From contig NC_074725.1 in assembly GCF_947242115.1 (NCBI RefSeq), positions 9,896,011 through 9,960,010 of the forward strand: 64,000 nucleotides of DNA, given 5' to 3'. The translations under genes and the position numbers were made by a program. Positions 24,186 through 55,900 of the stretch are shown here, piece by piece. The first letter of the stretch is position 1, and each line of letters begins with the position of its first letter. Below the pieces are notes generated by a model. It saw only the letters and a list, made by a program, of their open reading frames with translations, was not told the DNA's origin and did no database searches. The DNA comes from Biomphalaria glabrata. Its lineage: Eukaryota > Mollusca > Gastropoda > Planorbidae.

Positions 24186-24849
24186 TGTAGATTCAGTGAT
24201 GCCCAACCTTATTCATCCTGCGGGCCATTTATATTTCCGACACTCGTGTCGCGGGCCACATGACCGATAAGGTACAAAAACGAAATGAAATTGACTTGAA
24301 ACTATTTGATTAGAAACTTACATTAATGATTAGACATTGGAAGTTTTTCTTTTTTTACGCGTCGGAAAGTTGCTTCATTTCTCTACTTCAAATGTGAGCA
24401 ACATTGTCGCTAGTTTTACCACCAATTCATTTTCTTTTCACTTTTTCATAACTTTCCCCATCAATCCTCCAATCTCTAGAAGTAGTTAAACAATCTTTTA
24501 TTTGCGGCTCATACCAAGAGTGCCGTCACATTTGTTCATAATACTGTTTGTTTTAAACAGCCACATTTTATATAGAAATTAAATATGTTGGCATATTATC
24601 ATGTTTCAGTAGCAAAGATCCGTTCACTTTTGCTGGTAAATTCTACATTTAGAGTCCCATTTCGTAAACGAAAAATGATAAAGGTCATGTTACAAACCTC
24701 TCAGAGAAAAGTGAGAGCCCAAACATTTGTAAAAATACATTTTCCAACTTTTTTTGATGAAGGTGGGATTGTCTACAATTTGTGCTGACGTTTCAGCGGG
24801 CCGGATCTGGCCCGCGGGCTGTACTTTGGGCATCACTGAATTGTAGATT
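24186..24849. mobile_element. Non-autonomous hAT-type DNA transposon with 8-bp target duplication
   Basis: TGTAGATT occurs at 24186-24193 and again at 24842-24849. The element between starts CAGTGATGCCCAACC and ends TTTGGGCATCACTGAAT, a near-perfect terminal inverted repeat. Subterminal GCGGGCCA and GGCCCGCGGGC are also inverted. The 8-bp duplication and CAGTG ends fit hAT. No transposase frame is present in its 648 bp. Confidence 0.8.
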
Positions 24850-25296
24850 ATGCCAAATACCAAACACTGTATAAAAAACAATAACTACGCCCTAGAATTG
24901 TAAACTCTATCACATATCATACAATGTACACACTTTACAATAATGCCACTGAAAGTTATTACTTCAAATTGGTACGTCAAGAGATCCTCACATTTCATTC
25001 AAAACTTTTTTTTTTCCCTTCTGCTATTTTGGGTGCAACCCCCAACCTTCATCGCCCCCCCCTTCTTCCCTCAAAACTAAGTCCATGATTAATTACTCCA
25101 CTCACCGCCTCTAGGAGTTAGCAACAGCCACACTTTAGGGGATCAAGTGAAAAGAAACATAATGAGCAGACGTACGTGGCTAGCTCTTTTTAATTTACTT
25201 CCTGTTGCCTATTTGACAGTCTGGCTTAGTCCAAACATAAACAACTCATTTAATACTTCATCGTGATTGAACCTTGAACTTGCTTTTTGGGGGAAG

Positions 25297-25305
25297 GGGC
25301 GGGGT
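25297..25305 (+). promoter_or_regulatory. GC box upstream of the TLR start exon
   Basis: GGGGCGGGG lies about 225 bp before the TLR start codon. It is a possible Sp1-type site; promoter use is inference only. Confidence 0.2.
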
Positions 25306-25530
25306 CTTTGTGGACTATCATCGACATTTCCACAACCGCGACTATCTCTAAAAGCGAGAGGGCACTGGTATGTCTTCAACGCAGGAGAGCGCCAACAGTA
25401 AGGTGAATAGCTGGTATATCTTACCTCTGCGTGGTGATATAACCAGGTCTAGCCCCTTAAGTCATGTCACTGATAACAGCTGTCTTCTGGTGCTTAAGTC
25501 GTGTGTCCATACATAGTGAATACCGTTAGA

Positions 25531-45780
<20,250 letters not shown>

Positions 45781-46349
45781 TTTCATTCTTAGCCAGTGAT
45801 TGAAAACTTGGAGGATTACGAAACAAATTGAACAAAAGCAAAAAAAAAAAAAAATTGTCCCAAAATTGTGTCGCTTTAATCACTGTGAGTAGGACACAAG
45901 CCTGAATATCTCGACCTGCGAAGTTTAGAACTAACATAGCAGGCCTCTTCAGGTTATGAAGTAAATTATTGGTGTCCATCGCTAAGACTAAGACTACTTT
46001 ATTGATCCTTCTTGGAAATTCGTTGTGATTGCAAGGACTATTTTTTCTCAATTAACAACACCATCCATATAAATAGCACAGACACAACATACAGAGAAAT
46101 TCATTGAGTGTCTAGACACATCGGTCTTGAGTCTTTCACGTCGTCCCCTAGTCAACGAGTAGCACTGAGACCGTCTGACAGAGTAAAGAAGAAATGGAGT
46201 GTTGTTTTTAGTACCGTTCTGGTGGATAGAAGTCGCTCATGTCTCCACGACTGAAGAAGAAATCAGATTTGTACAGTCTTTGCTTTTCATGTGTTGAGAC
46301 GTGTGGAATGAAATATAGGTCTAATTTGTTTCATGTCATTATCCTACTT

Positions 46350-46488
46350 AATAAACTAGACTGTTGAATCACAGACCAAAATGCTTCTCAACTTTATACT
46401 GTCACAAATCATGTTGTGTTAATCAATTCAGAGAAATTCATTGTCATTATATTATTCTGTGTTTTCTTTTTTTTTTTTTCAAAATAAA
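46350..46488 (+). promoter_or_regulatory. TLR polyadenylation signals
   Basis: AATAAA at 46350-46355 and 46483-46488, about 570 and 700 bp after the TLR stop. The 3' UTR before them contains a short dispersed motif (TTTATTGATCCTTCTTGGAA) common in animal SINE tails. Confidence 0.45.
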
Positions 46489-46534
46489 CATTTTCATAAA
46501 ATATAATTTCTTAAGTTTTCAAACTGCCTAAAGA

Positions 46535-46755
46535 TAAGACGCGTTGACTGAGTGGTAAAGTGCTAGGCTTACAAACCGAGAGTGTCTTAAGTTCGAATCC
46601 TGGCGAAGACGTTTTTTTTTATGGATTGAGTCCAACTTTAATAAATACCTAACATACATTGGGGAAGTAAAAGAAGTTGGTCATTGTGCTGGCTACATGA
46701 CACCGTTGTTATCCCTCGGATCTTCGAAACTGATGAGCTTTATATTATGCCCCCA
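46535..46755 (+). mobile_element. tRNA-derived SINE, family A
   Basis: A-box region TGACTGAGTGGTAAAGTGC and B box AGTTCGAATCCTGGCG at tRNA spacing, then the family body (TTGGGGAAGTAAAAGAAG, GTGCTGGCTACATGACACC). Confidence 0.8.
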
Positions 46756-46831
46756 TAAATTTATTAAGAGTTGTGAATTTGTTTTTTAGTTTATATATAG
46801 ATGATAATCATGATATAAATAATAATAATAA

Positions 46832-47345
46832 TGAGGCTTGTCTACGAGTCCGAAGATTAGTGAGGAATACAGTATTTTCCGTGGATGCGCAGCCCCAGCT
46901 GTGACCTACATATTTTGCCACTTCAAAGGCAAGCGTAACCATTGTCCGCAAGTGGTCGATTTAGATTTTCTTTTCGTCGTCTGCGTTTGTCCTCGGCAGC
47001 AGATTTTCTTTTGGTCTCGAATGTGTATCCCGCGGCCTTCGTGAATGACCTCCAGATATCTCGTTCCGACTCAGCATGCAGCCAGGTGCATTCCTCATTA
47101 ATTTTCGGACTCTGACATTCGGACATTCTATATGTCTATAAAGGTAATCTCTTCGATTCTGAAGGTTAAGGATGAGTGCAATGTTTTCACATGAATATGC
47201 AGACCCAATTGCGACCTACATATATTTCACATCTCATGCAAACAAAGCCATTGTGCGCAGGTGGTCTATTTAAGTTTTCTTACTGTCTTCTATGTCTGTC
47301 TTCATTAATAGCTTTCCTTTGGGTCTCTAATGTGTATATAAATAT
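46832..47345 (+). repeat. Dispersed repeat R3, two adjacent copies
   Basis: Both 46832-47125 and 47145-47345 contain a GATGAGTGC/AGTGAGGAAT start, GCAG.CCCA..TGCGACCTAC or a close variant, ACATAT.TT and TTTAGATTTTCTT/TTTAAGTTTTCTT. Minus-strand open frames here and at 63500-63799 share a similar basic stretch, which could hint at a decayed coding part; I cannot assign it. Confidence 0.5.
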
Positions 47346-47867
47346 ACATGTGTATGTAGCTAGATTTTAACCATATTTCAAAGCATTGATTTTCTATTCG
47401 CTGGAGCAAGGCATTTCTTGACCTTAGTAACTCTATCTAGATTTAACTGCTTGTATTGATAATGACTAGGCTTGTCTAGGGTCGAGTCTATTCTATTGTG
47501 CTTGTTCACGCAGCCGTAGCAAGGAATGGATTGTTTCCAGGACTAAGTTTAACTTGTTGCCCTTGTGACTTGAAGTAGCAGCGAATAATCTGCATGACCT
47601 TGCCACTATCTCACTCCTTTCATAATGAACATCTACAGAAGTTTAACTCTTTATCTCCGTATTTATTTACCACATTCTGGTGGAATCAACGCTGGTATCA
47701 TCAGTTAGGAGAGAAAGAGTTAAACAAGTGACTTGCCTTGTGAAACATCGTCAGTGATAAAGATTTAGGGAATAGTTCCTTCTGACTGAGCTTCTAAGAC
47801 AAAAAGATGTTTTAAAAATCTTGACAAATAACATATTTAAAACTAAAAGGTAGAGACGTACCTCTTT

Positions 47868-48122
47868 CGGTTGTTGCCATCTAAGAGGGCAGATGATGTA
47901 ATGCTCAGCTGTTTCTACGGTTAACGAGGGTGTCATGTGGCCAGCACAACAACCAACCGCCTTTACTTCTCCAACGTATGTCAAGTACACATTTGAGTTG
48001 GGAGAACTCAGTGAGGGGGTGTCATAAACGTCCCGAAGCATAAAATCAGTCTTTACCGGGACCCGAACTCAAGACTACTCGAATCTGAAGCTAGGCGCTT
48101 TACCCTGGCCACCACGCTCCTA
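47868..48122 (-). mobile_element. tRNA-derived SINE, family A
   Basis: The minus strand has a tRNA-like head (GGTAAAGCGCCTAGCTTC; GAGTTCGGGTCCC) and the family body ending near CTCTTAGATGGCAAC. More decayed than the copy at 42385. Confidence 0.7.
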
Positions 48123-48164
48123 AAAAAAAGTTTAAAAGATAGCATTATATCTCAACTCTTTTGC

Positions 48165-48420
48165 GGGTTGACTGATGGTTAAGTACCCGACCGTCGATCT
48201 ATATGTTGCGGGTTCAATTCCTGGTGGATCACACGTGGGGGGCATTTTGGTTTTTATTCCTGATCTTCAGGTCTAATGTTAAGTCCCTTAAGTTTACGTT
48301 GCTCTAAATGGGTCTCAACTTGTTGAGCCAATACCCCAAGTTGTCGCATTACGTACACTTGGTGTGACCCAACCCTGTAAGGGCCTTATACGACGAGAGA
48401 AAATCAGACAGAAATAAGAG
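48165..48420 (+). mobile_element. tRNA-derived SINE, different body (family C)
   Basis: The head GGTTGACTGATGGTTAAGTA and B box GCGGGTTCAATTCCTGG are tRNA-like. The body (GTCCCTTAAGTTTACGTTG, CACTTGGTGTGACCCAAC, GGGCCTTATACGACGAGAG) differs from families A and B. Confidence 0.6.
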
Positions 48421-48577
48421 TGAACAACTCCTGATCCACGTCTGCCCGCTAAGAGAAAATGTTCTCACTAGTCACATGGTTCATGGAGACGTTATGAGCT
48501 CCCCTACCCTAATGCATTTTTTAAATGTACTTGGTCTCAGATAAGGAAAGTAAAAGTCTGCGACCGTTGGCCAGGTC

Positions 48578-49031
48578 ACATAACATCTTCAGTTATAGTT
48601 GGCCTAGATACATAACATCTTCAGTTATAGTTGGCCTAGATACATAACATCTTCAGTTATAGTTGGCCTAGATACATAACATCTTCAGTTATAGTTGGCC
48701 TAGATACATAACATCTTCAGTTATAGTTGGCCTAGATACATAACATCTTCAGTTATAGTTGGCCTAGATACATAACATCTTCAGTTATAGTTGGCCTAGA
48801 TACATAACATCTTCAGTTATAGTTGGCCTAGATACATAACATCTTCAGTTATAGTTGGCCTAGATACATAACATCTTCAGTTATAGTTGGCCTAGATACA
48901 TAACATCTTCAGTTATAGTTGGCCTAGATACATAACATCTTCAGTTATAGTTGGCCTAGATACATAACATCTTCAGTTATAGTTGGCTTAGATACATAAC
49001 ATCTTCAGTTATAGTTGGCTTAGATACATAA
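48578..49031 (+). repeat. 32-bp minisatellite, about 14 near-identical units
   Basis: The unit is ACATAACATCTTCAGTTATA plus GTTGGCCTAGAT. Nearly every unit is identical; the last two share a C-to-T change (GGCTTAGAT). The uniformity points to very recent expansion or homogenisation. Confidence 0.95.
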
Positions 49032-49416
49032 CCCGGTTCAGAAGCCAAGCGCTGCATTGTTCAGTTTCCGCGCCTCCCAAAACTGCCAACCAAATTTTAC
49101 AAATTTACTTCGTTTTTCAAGCGGAGGAGTAAAGAAATAACATTCTACATTGCTGAAAAGTGCAATGAAATTGTTAAATAGTTTGTTGAAACTATTGTAC
49201 AGAAATCATTGACGTGTAAAAAAAAACAACAACAACCAAACAAACATGAATGATATGTGTGTATTTCTTTCAAGGCAGACCAAAGTCCAACTTGCAAAGC
49301 ATTCTTTTTAATTTTCGTATAAATTCTAGACTGTCCGTTGTTTTCTAAGTACTGTTAAAGTCTGTTAGATGCTAATTGTGATTCAGATGTGAATGAAAAT
49401 CTGGCGATCCTTTTAA

Positions 49417-49647
49417 ACAAGGTTCCCAAATTACGTAACAAGGCTCTTTGGGAAATTAAACCTCATTATTTTGGCAGAGTATAGGAAACTTGTTTGTAAT
49501 ACTAGACTGAACATTGGTGTGGACAATAACAATTTCTTACCTGATGGCCTTGAGATTATGTCTAGACAAATTGTAGACTTTCAACTAGAGAACTTGGGGG
49601 GGGGACGTCAAGGAGGACATGGTAAAGGGAAATGTGTGGCTCTGTAG
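49417..49647 (+). other. Weak coding-like open stretch
   Basis: A 77-codon open frame lacking a start: TRFPNYVTRLFGKLNLIILA, then EYRKLVCNTRLNIGVDNNNF, LPDGLEIMSRQIVDFQLEN and a Gly-rich end. It might be an exon or retrocopy remnant; I recognise no family and see no clear splice sites. Confidence 0.2.
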
Positions 49648-49649
49648 AT

Positions 49650-51180
49650 TGGGGAATGTATATATGTGCGCTTGTGGGTATATGTATGTAGGTATTATGC
49701 ACCTCTGGACGTATGTGGAAAGGTCGTTTGTGGGATACATATGTATGCAGTTTTTAGTATCACAGTAGTGGTTTTCTAATTGCAAATGTATTTGACTTAA
49801 TGGAATTATTTACATAAAATAAATGTTGGGCTTGTATTGGGATGTATTTGTATGTGTTCTTGGGTAGTTACTTACTGTGGTGGACTGCTCCCCCAGAAGC
49901 CTTCAACACCTTGTTATGTAGCCCTTTGGGCCATGTACAAGAAAATGGTGTGTATGATTTTGTGGATATATCAAGCTTTGGTATGTGTTTGCGGCCATGC
50001 ATGTATTAGGGTGTAATATTGGTGTGCTTTTACCTTTATTCTTGGTTAGTTATCCTTTAGTTGTCGATATGCTAATCCTTGTAACATTTTTCTGTCTCTG
50101 ATGGTCTCAATAGTTATGTAGTATATCTTTGCTTTTAATTTATAATTTTATTTATTATTATTGTAAATGTGTAAAGTAAGGGTTTGATCCATTGGAAGTG
50201 TTACATAGCAAAGAAGGTTAGAGAGGCTCGTGGAGCTTTATTTGTACTGTAGACTATTTGGAAAAAAATACTTTATAAAAATTACTCACATATACTATTT
50301 TTTTATCTTTGCAGTCTGTGGTGATTCTAACAGAACTCCAGGACCTCTCGGTGTCAACTGGTGAAGATTAGTTGTCCCGGGACTTCATTGGGGAAAGAAT
50401 TATCGCCAGACCAGACAATTTGTAATGAATAATCAATCTTAGTCCTCTAAACTCCTTATGAGTTCACTGCAATGCTGTCTTGGGTTGACGATAAGTTAAA
50501 ATCTGGAATCGTACCGGTCTGTCCACTTGTGGAGTTCCGCAACGTGATGTCCAGAACTTTGTTGATTAGTGTTGGACATAAAAAAATCAGATCAATAGGA
50601 CTTCAGGCTGATCTGTCAGCTGGTAAACGATCCAACAAAATCACTAACTAGGAATAATTTTGGATCTTCGATCTTGTTTTGACCACTCGCTAATGCTCCT
50701 ATATCTGCGACTATGACTTTATAATTGAACTCCAGCGGGTCTATTATAATGAACAGTGTATTTGATAACAACCGATCATTGGTCCGCCTCAATATTTCTA
50801 TGACTACAAGATATTCACAAGCCTCCTCCACAGTTTGAGAATTACTGAGTTCTGACAGCGCACCAATAAAAACTTCTGTGTGTATGTGTCCCAGAACTGT
50901 CAGACTTTACTAGTAAATAAAGACATTTACCTTCAAAACTCCGAAGATCATGCATTTCGTGTGAGATGTAAGCCCATGTGGGATGTATGCGGACTTTCAC
51001 GTGTCTAGGGCAGGAAAAAGGACAAGCAAATGAACGCAAGAACTATGAACAATTTCTGAACAAGGTTTTTACATTTGTTGTTGTTTTTTGCAACGTAATC
51101 TTTAAGAAAGTGAATTTAAAAAATGGAACATACATTTTTTAAAAATAGTTTTTAATCTTTAGTATATAAAAGGAAATCAT
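49650..51180. other. Intergenic between TLR and STEAP genes
   Basis: No gene supported. A T-rich acceptor-like TATCTTTGCAG at 50308-50318 precedes a 19-codon open end, too short to call an exon. Confidence 0.35.
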
Positions 51181-51188
51181 ATTCGAAC

Positions 51189-51194
51189 TTTATT
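51189..51194 (-). promoter_or_regulatory. STEAP polyadenylation signal
   Basis: AATAAA on the minus strand about 40 bp after the STEAP stop codon. This would give a very short 3' UTR; other weaker sites may be used. Confidence 0.4.
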
Positions 51195-51232
51195 CTACTT
51201 TGTTGTTAAAGCTCTAAAAACTACATCTAGTT

Positions 51233-51988
51233 CTAAACTCTGGAAACTAGTTCTTCACAGGAATCACTTTCATTGCCACTTGTAATTAGCGGCGAGGTCA
51301 CTTCCCTATCACCTAAGTTTGTTACTCTAACACGGACATCATCATCTGTTCTTTTGACCACAGTCTGACTCATGGGAGACTTTGCTGCTGAAGCATTTTC
51401 ACAAACTAGAATATCTTTGGGCTGCGCTCTTGAATCTTTGGTGCAAATGACGCGACTGTGGTCTCCGCTCGATGGGCTGGGGCCTTGAATGTCTTCAGAG
51501 CCGACAGCCTGAGCTTGAGTTCTGTTGGGGTGCTGTTGCAGCTTCTCCGAGAGACTAGTTGTTTGGTCAGTATATGTAAGATTGGACATCTCTACCGATG
51601 TTTTTCTTGCCACTTGGCTGGTCTCAGTCGTGATAGTAATTAAATAAGGGTCATCGTCAATTCGCCCTTTTCTAATCCTTATGAGCGAATGTCTAATAAA
51701 AGGTAGCGACTGAATTACTCGCAGCACGACAACTAGAGCTGGGAGGAATGAGCTAACGAATGTCTCAGAGGTCAGGACATCCACCCATCTAGTGTAGTTC
51801 ATCCACACAGGGGCGCCCATCACCCAGGCGTGTCCGGTGGAGAATAACAATGCCAGGCAACCACATTTGGACTGCAAGAACCGCCACTCCGCCCAGTTTA
51901 AAGAGTCAGTGACGCCAGGGATGGTGATAACAGCCAGGACGCACATTGCCAACATGCCAAGAAGTCCTGTTAGACACGACAGCTCACC
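51233..51988 (-). CDS. STEAP terminal exon: helices 4-6 and long tail
   Basis: The acceptor (minus) ATCTATTGCACAG ends at 51989. Phase 0 joins Lys of MNWK to GELSCLTGLLGM. It encodes 251 residues: two to three helices with the second haem-ligand His, then a hydrophilic tail rich in Ser, Thr and Asp ending CEELVSRV, TAG at 51233-51235. The tail is expected to be cytoplasmic and disordered. The terminal S-R-V might bind a class I PDZ domain (S/T-x-hydrophobic); that is speculation. Confidence 0.9.
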   Translation of the reverse strand, partial: GELSCLTGLLGMLAMCVLAVITIPGVTDSLNWAEWRFLQSKCGCLALLFSTGHAWVMGAPVWMNYTRWVDVLTSETFVSSFLPALVVVLRVIQSLPFIRHSLIRIRKGRIDDDPYLITITTETSQVARKTSVEMSNLTYTDQTTSLSEKLQQHPNRTQAQAVGSEDIQGPSPSSGDHSRVICTKDSRAQPKDILVCENASAAKSPMSQTVVKRTDDDVRVRVTNLGDREVTSPLITSGNESDSCEELVSRV

Positions 51989-52789
51989 CTGTGCAATAGA
52001 TAACATATTTTTTGTGATAGCAATATTCGATAATACATTAGTAATTCCCTGTAATTTATCTCAGCCTATATTGTACGTGAGAGCAATAGTTATGACTTTC
52101 AAACCCCTTGTCTTAGTAAAAAGCGTAAAACTATGGCCGCTTTAAGGATTCTCATGGGAAATTTGTTATTGACTATTGCATAGACTCTAATTCAGTTCCA
52201 AAAAAAAGGTGCTATTAGGACACTCAAACGCAGGAGGATGCAATGGTCAAACATTTATGTAAGAGGGATGCGTGGCTGAAAGGCTTAAACCGGTTGGCTA
52301 CAAAAGGGGTGGGGGTGCTCCCAAGTTTGAACTCGGTGTGGATCAGGGGGTGTTATACGCTGTTTAAATTTAAAAAATTGTATTAGTGTTTGTGTGAGAA
52401 TGTTCATGTGTGCCAGTGTGTGTGTGCGTTGTGCATGTGTGTGTATACGCCCTTGTTTGAATGCAAGGGAAGTTGAAATCAGAGCGTTTCAGGACAAATA
52501 AATAATTGAGTTTGGGAAATAGACCACGCCTTAAAGAACATGGCCTTGACCTTTACAACAAAAAAAAAAAGTGAAAAACAAATACAGACAGCGTCACGAG
52601 AACTTCCTTTGACTGGCATTACTGTAACATTCTTGACCCCAACAGGTAGCCTACATTCGGAACTAAATCGAAACGGTAAACACTCACAGGTTCAGTGTCC
52701 GTCTCTGATAAGAATAGCTCTGATAGAACATCTTCCATTATAGCGATAAATAGATTTTTTATGATGCATATGTTTTCTTTTTAATATGA

Positions 52790-52879
<90 letters not shown>

Positions 52880-52889
52880 ATCTAATCTA

Positions 52890-52944
<55 letters not shown>

Positions 52945-55900
52945 GATCTATCTATCTATCTATATTTATATCTATATATCTATATATCTATCTCTAATCC
53001 CCAAGTCATTGATACATCGCTTTTAATCTAAACATTCAGTCACTATAATCCCCAAGTCATTGACTATATTAATATTTACATACGTTGATATCAGCGGCGT
53101 AGTCAATCATGTCGCGAAGGAGGGCTCATTGCACTTAGGCCCATGACTACTAAATGGCCCACCGGACATCACTTGTTACTTTTTAAAAATTTGGACAAGA
53201 ATTGAGTGACATTGCACTATTAGGTTACTTGTAGGAATTGAGTATCCAGACACTAGTAGGTGAAAGGTGGTACTTGTAGGAATTGAGTATCCAGACACTA
53301 GTAGGTGAAAGGTGGTACTTGTAAGAATTGGGTATCCAGACACTAGTAGGTGAAAGGTGGTACTTGTAAGAATTGAGTATCCAGATAATAGTAGGTGAAA
53401 GGTGGTACTTCTAAGAATTGAGTATCCAGACACTAGTAGGTGAAAGGTGGTACTTGTAAGAATTGAGTATCCAGACACTAGTAGGTGAAAGGTGGTACTT
53501 GTAAGAATTGAGTATCCAGACACTAGTAGGTGAAAGGTGGTACTTCTAAGAATTGAGTATCCAGACACTAGTAGGTGAAAGGTGGTACTTCTAAGAATTG
53601 AGTATCCAGACACTAGTAGGTGAAAGGTGGTACTTCTAAGAATTGAGTATCCAGACACTAGTAGGTGAAAGGTGGTACTTCTAAGAATTGAGTATCCAGA
53701 CACTAGTAGGTGAAAGGTGGTACTTCTAAGAATTGAGTATCCAGACACTAGTAGGTGAAAGGTGGTACTTCTAAGAATTGAGTATCCAGACACTAGTAGG
53801 TGAAAGGTGGTACTTGTAAGAATTGAGTATCCAGACACTAGTAGGTGAAAGGTGGTACTTGTAAGAATTGAGTATCCAGACACTAGTAGGTGAAAGGTGG
53901 TACTTCTAAGAATTGAGTATCCAGACACTAGTAGGTGAAAGGTGGTACTTCTAAGAATTGAGTATCCAGACACTAGTAGGTGAAAGGTGGTACTTCTAAG
54001 AATTGAGTATCCAGACACTAGTAGGTGAAAGGTGGTACTTCTAAGAATTGAGTATCCAGACACTAGTAGGTGAAAGGTGGTACTTGTAGGAATTGAGTAT
54101 CCAGACTCTAGTAGGTGAAAGGTGCTACTTGTAAGAATTGGGTATCCAGACACTAGTGGGTGAAAGGTGGTACTTGTAAGAATTGGGTATCCAGACACTA
54201 GTAGGTGAAAGGTGGTACTTGTAAGAATTGAGTATCCAGACTCTAGTAGGTGAAAGGTGCTACTTGTAAGAATTGGGTATCCAGACACTAGTAGGTGAAA
54301 GGTGGTACACGCATTTGTATTGTCGGTTTTGGAAATATGCGGGATGGCTATATTTTTTTTTGGCACCCATCGAATTTCTTTAAGTGAGTGGGGGGGCTAT
54401 CGTCATATTTTTCAACCCCAGACCTCTGTGTACTTCGCTACTCTCCTTTTTTTTTGTTTCAAGCGTAATGTCACAGTATAAGGCAGAAGTGAAATGGGCT
54501 TTATCTACCCCTAACTACTAATGTCATATATGGGTGGGGGGGGGCGAAATTGACGTCATGCAATCTAGAATTCATTCTTTCGGGTGGAACTAAGCCCTCA
54601 GTTTCTGCTCTAGTTTTATCTCGAACTGACTGAAGTTTGTTTACATTTAGGTCGAGGCGCAGTTCTACCAAGGGACACGCTCAAATAGAGGCTACTAGCA
54701 ACAGAAAATATACAACACAAAACGGGACTATTAGTAAACAGTGGCGTAGCTAGGTTTTTGGGGTCCCGGGGGAGCTTGATCTTTTTAGGGGGCCCCTGCA
54801 ATTTGACATTCGACATCATGACATGAGATAATGTACTTAATAAATATGTGTCTAAATACCGATGGACCTCATACACCATTCGTAAATAAACACATTTAGC
54901 CACGTCATAATATTCAAAAAACAATGAAAAATACGTATCACGTGACAGCCTTTATGGATTACATAATTTGTATAGAAGATATATAGAATCACATGGTTAA
55001 ATTAAATGCTGTTTGTTTACGATTGTGAATGAGGCCCATTGGTACACTATATAAGTAATACAAATAACAAAATAAAATAATCATAAAGACTCTTCTAATG
55101 AATAATACCGTTGTTTGTTGGCGAGATGATGCACTAGTGACAAATCTCAATTCATATCTCCTCGCGTCATGCTTTCTGTGCAGCAAAGGTCATCTATAAC
55201 ACCACCTAGATCAATGCTGTCTAGTATTTTAGACTTGTCACGAATAGCTAGATTACATTGCAGAGGCGTAATATTTAATGTAAAAAAAAAAAAAAGAAAT
55301 CTTCGAATTTGGAACACCCCTCCCCCTACCTAGCTACGCCACTGTTTCTAAAGCGATGCAGGCATCGCTCTGGTTTATAGAATTATTGTTATTCATAATG
55401 GGAGTGACCACTTATACGATTTATAAAAAATTGAAATATGTAACAGGCAGCCGTCCCTTCAAAGTGCCACAGTCGACAGAGACTCATATATTTGTTGTCA
55501 TGCGAATTCGCTCTATACAGCTGTTTGCTTCTGTAGTGATTAAACTTTTTAAATTTTACTTAATCTCTCTCTCTCTCTCTCTCTCTCTATGTGTCACACA
55601 CACAGTTACCTTGATGACGCCTCTGAAAACATGTGACAGACAACTACCCTTGTTGCAGATACCTATCTTATCGATGGCACTCATGGTACCTTCTTAGCCA
55701 GTGTCAGGGTAGAGATCTAATAATTCTGAACTTCTTGAAGCATGGCCCCGTAACCCCGCAGATCTAGATGTAGATCTAGGAGTCTAACAGGTGACAGATC
55801 TGTTATTTGTTTTTATACCTCGAGCAGGCGTCAAACTATGTCACGCGATTGCATCACATTTTGTGACGCTAACCATAGACTCAGTCAGACCTTAAAAGAA

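Noticed and set aside
48578-49031. CRISPR-like array
   Set aside because: Units are directly adjacent with no unique spacers, and the host is a eukaryote.
53176-54366. 396-codon minus frame as a repetitive protein gene
   Set aside because: Entirely the 45-bp minisatellite; no splice sites, domain or non-repeat coding flank.
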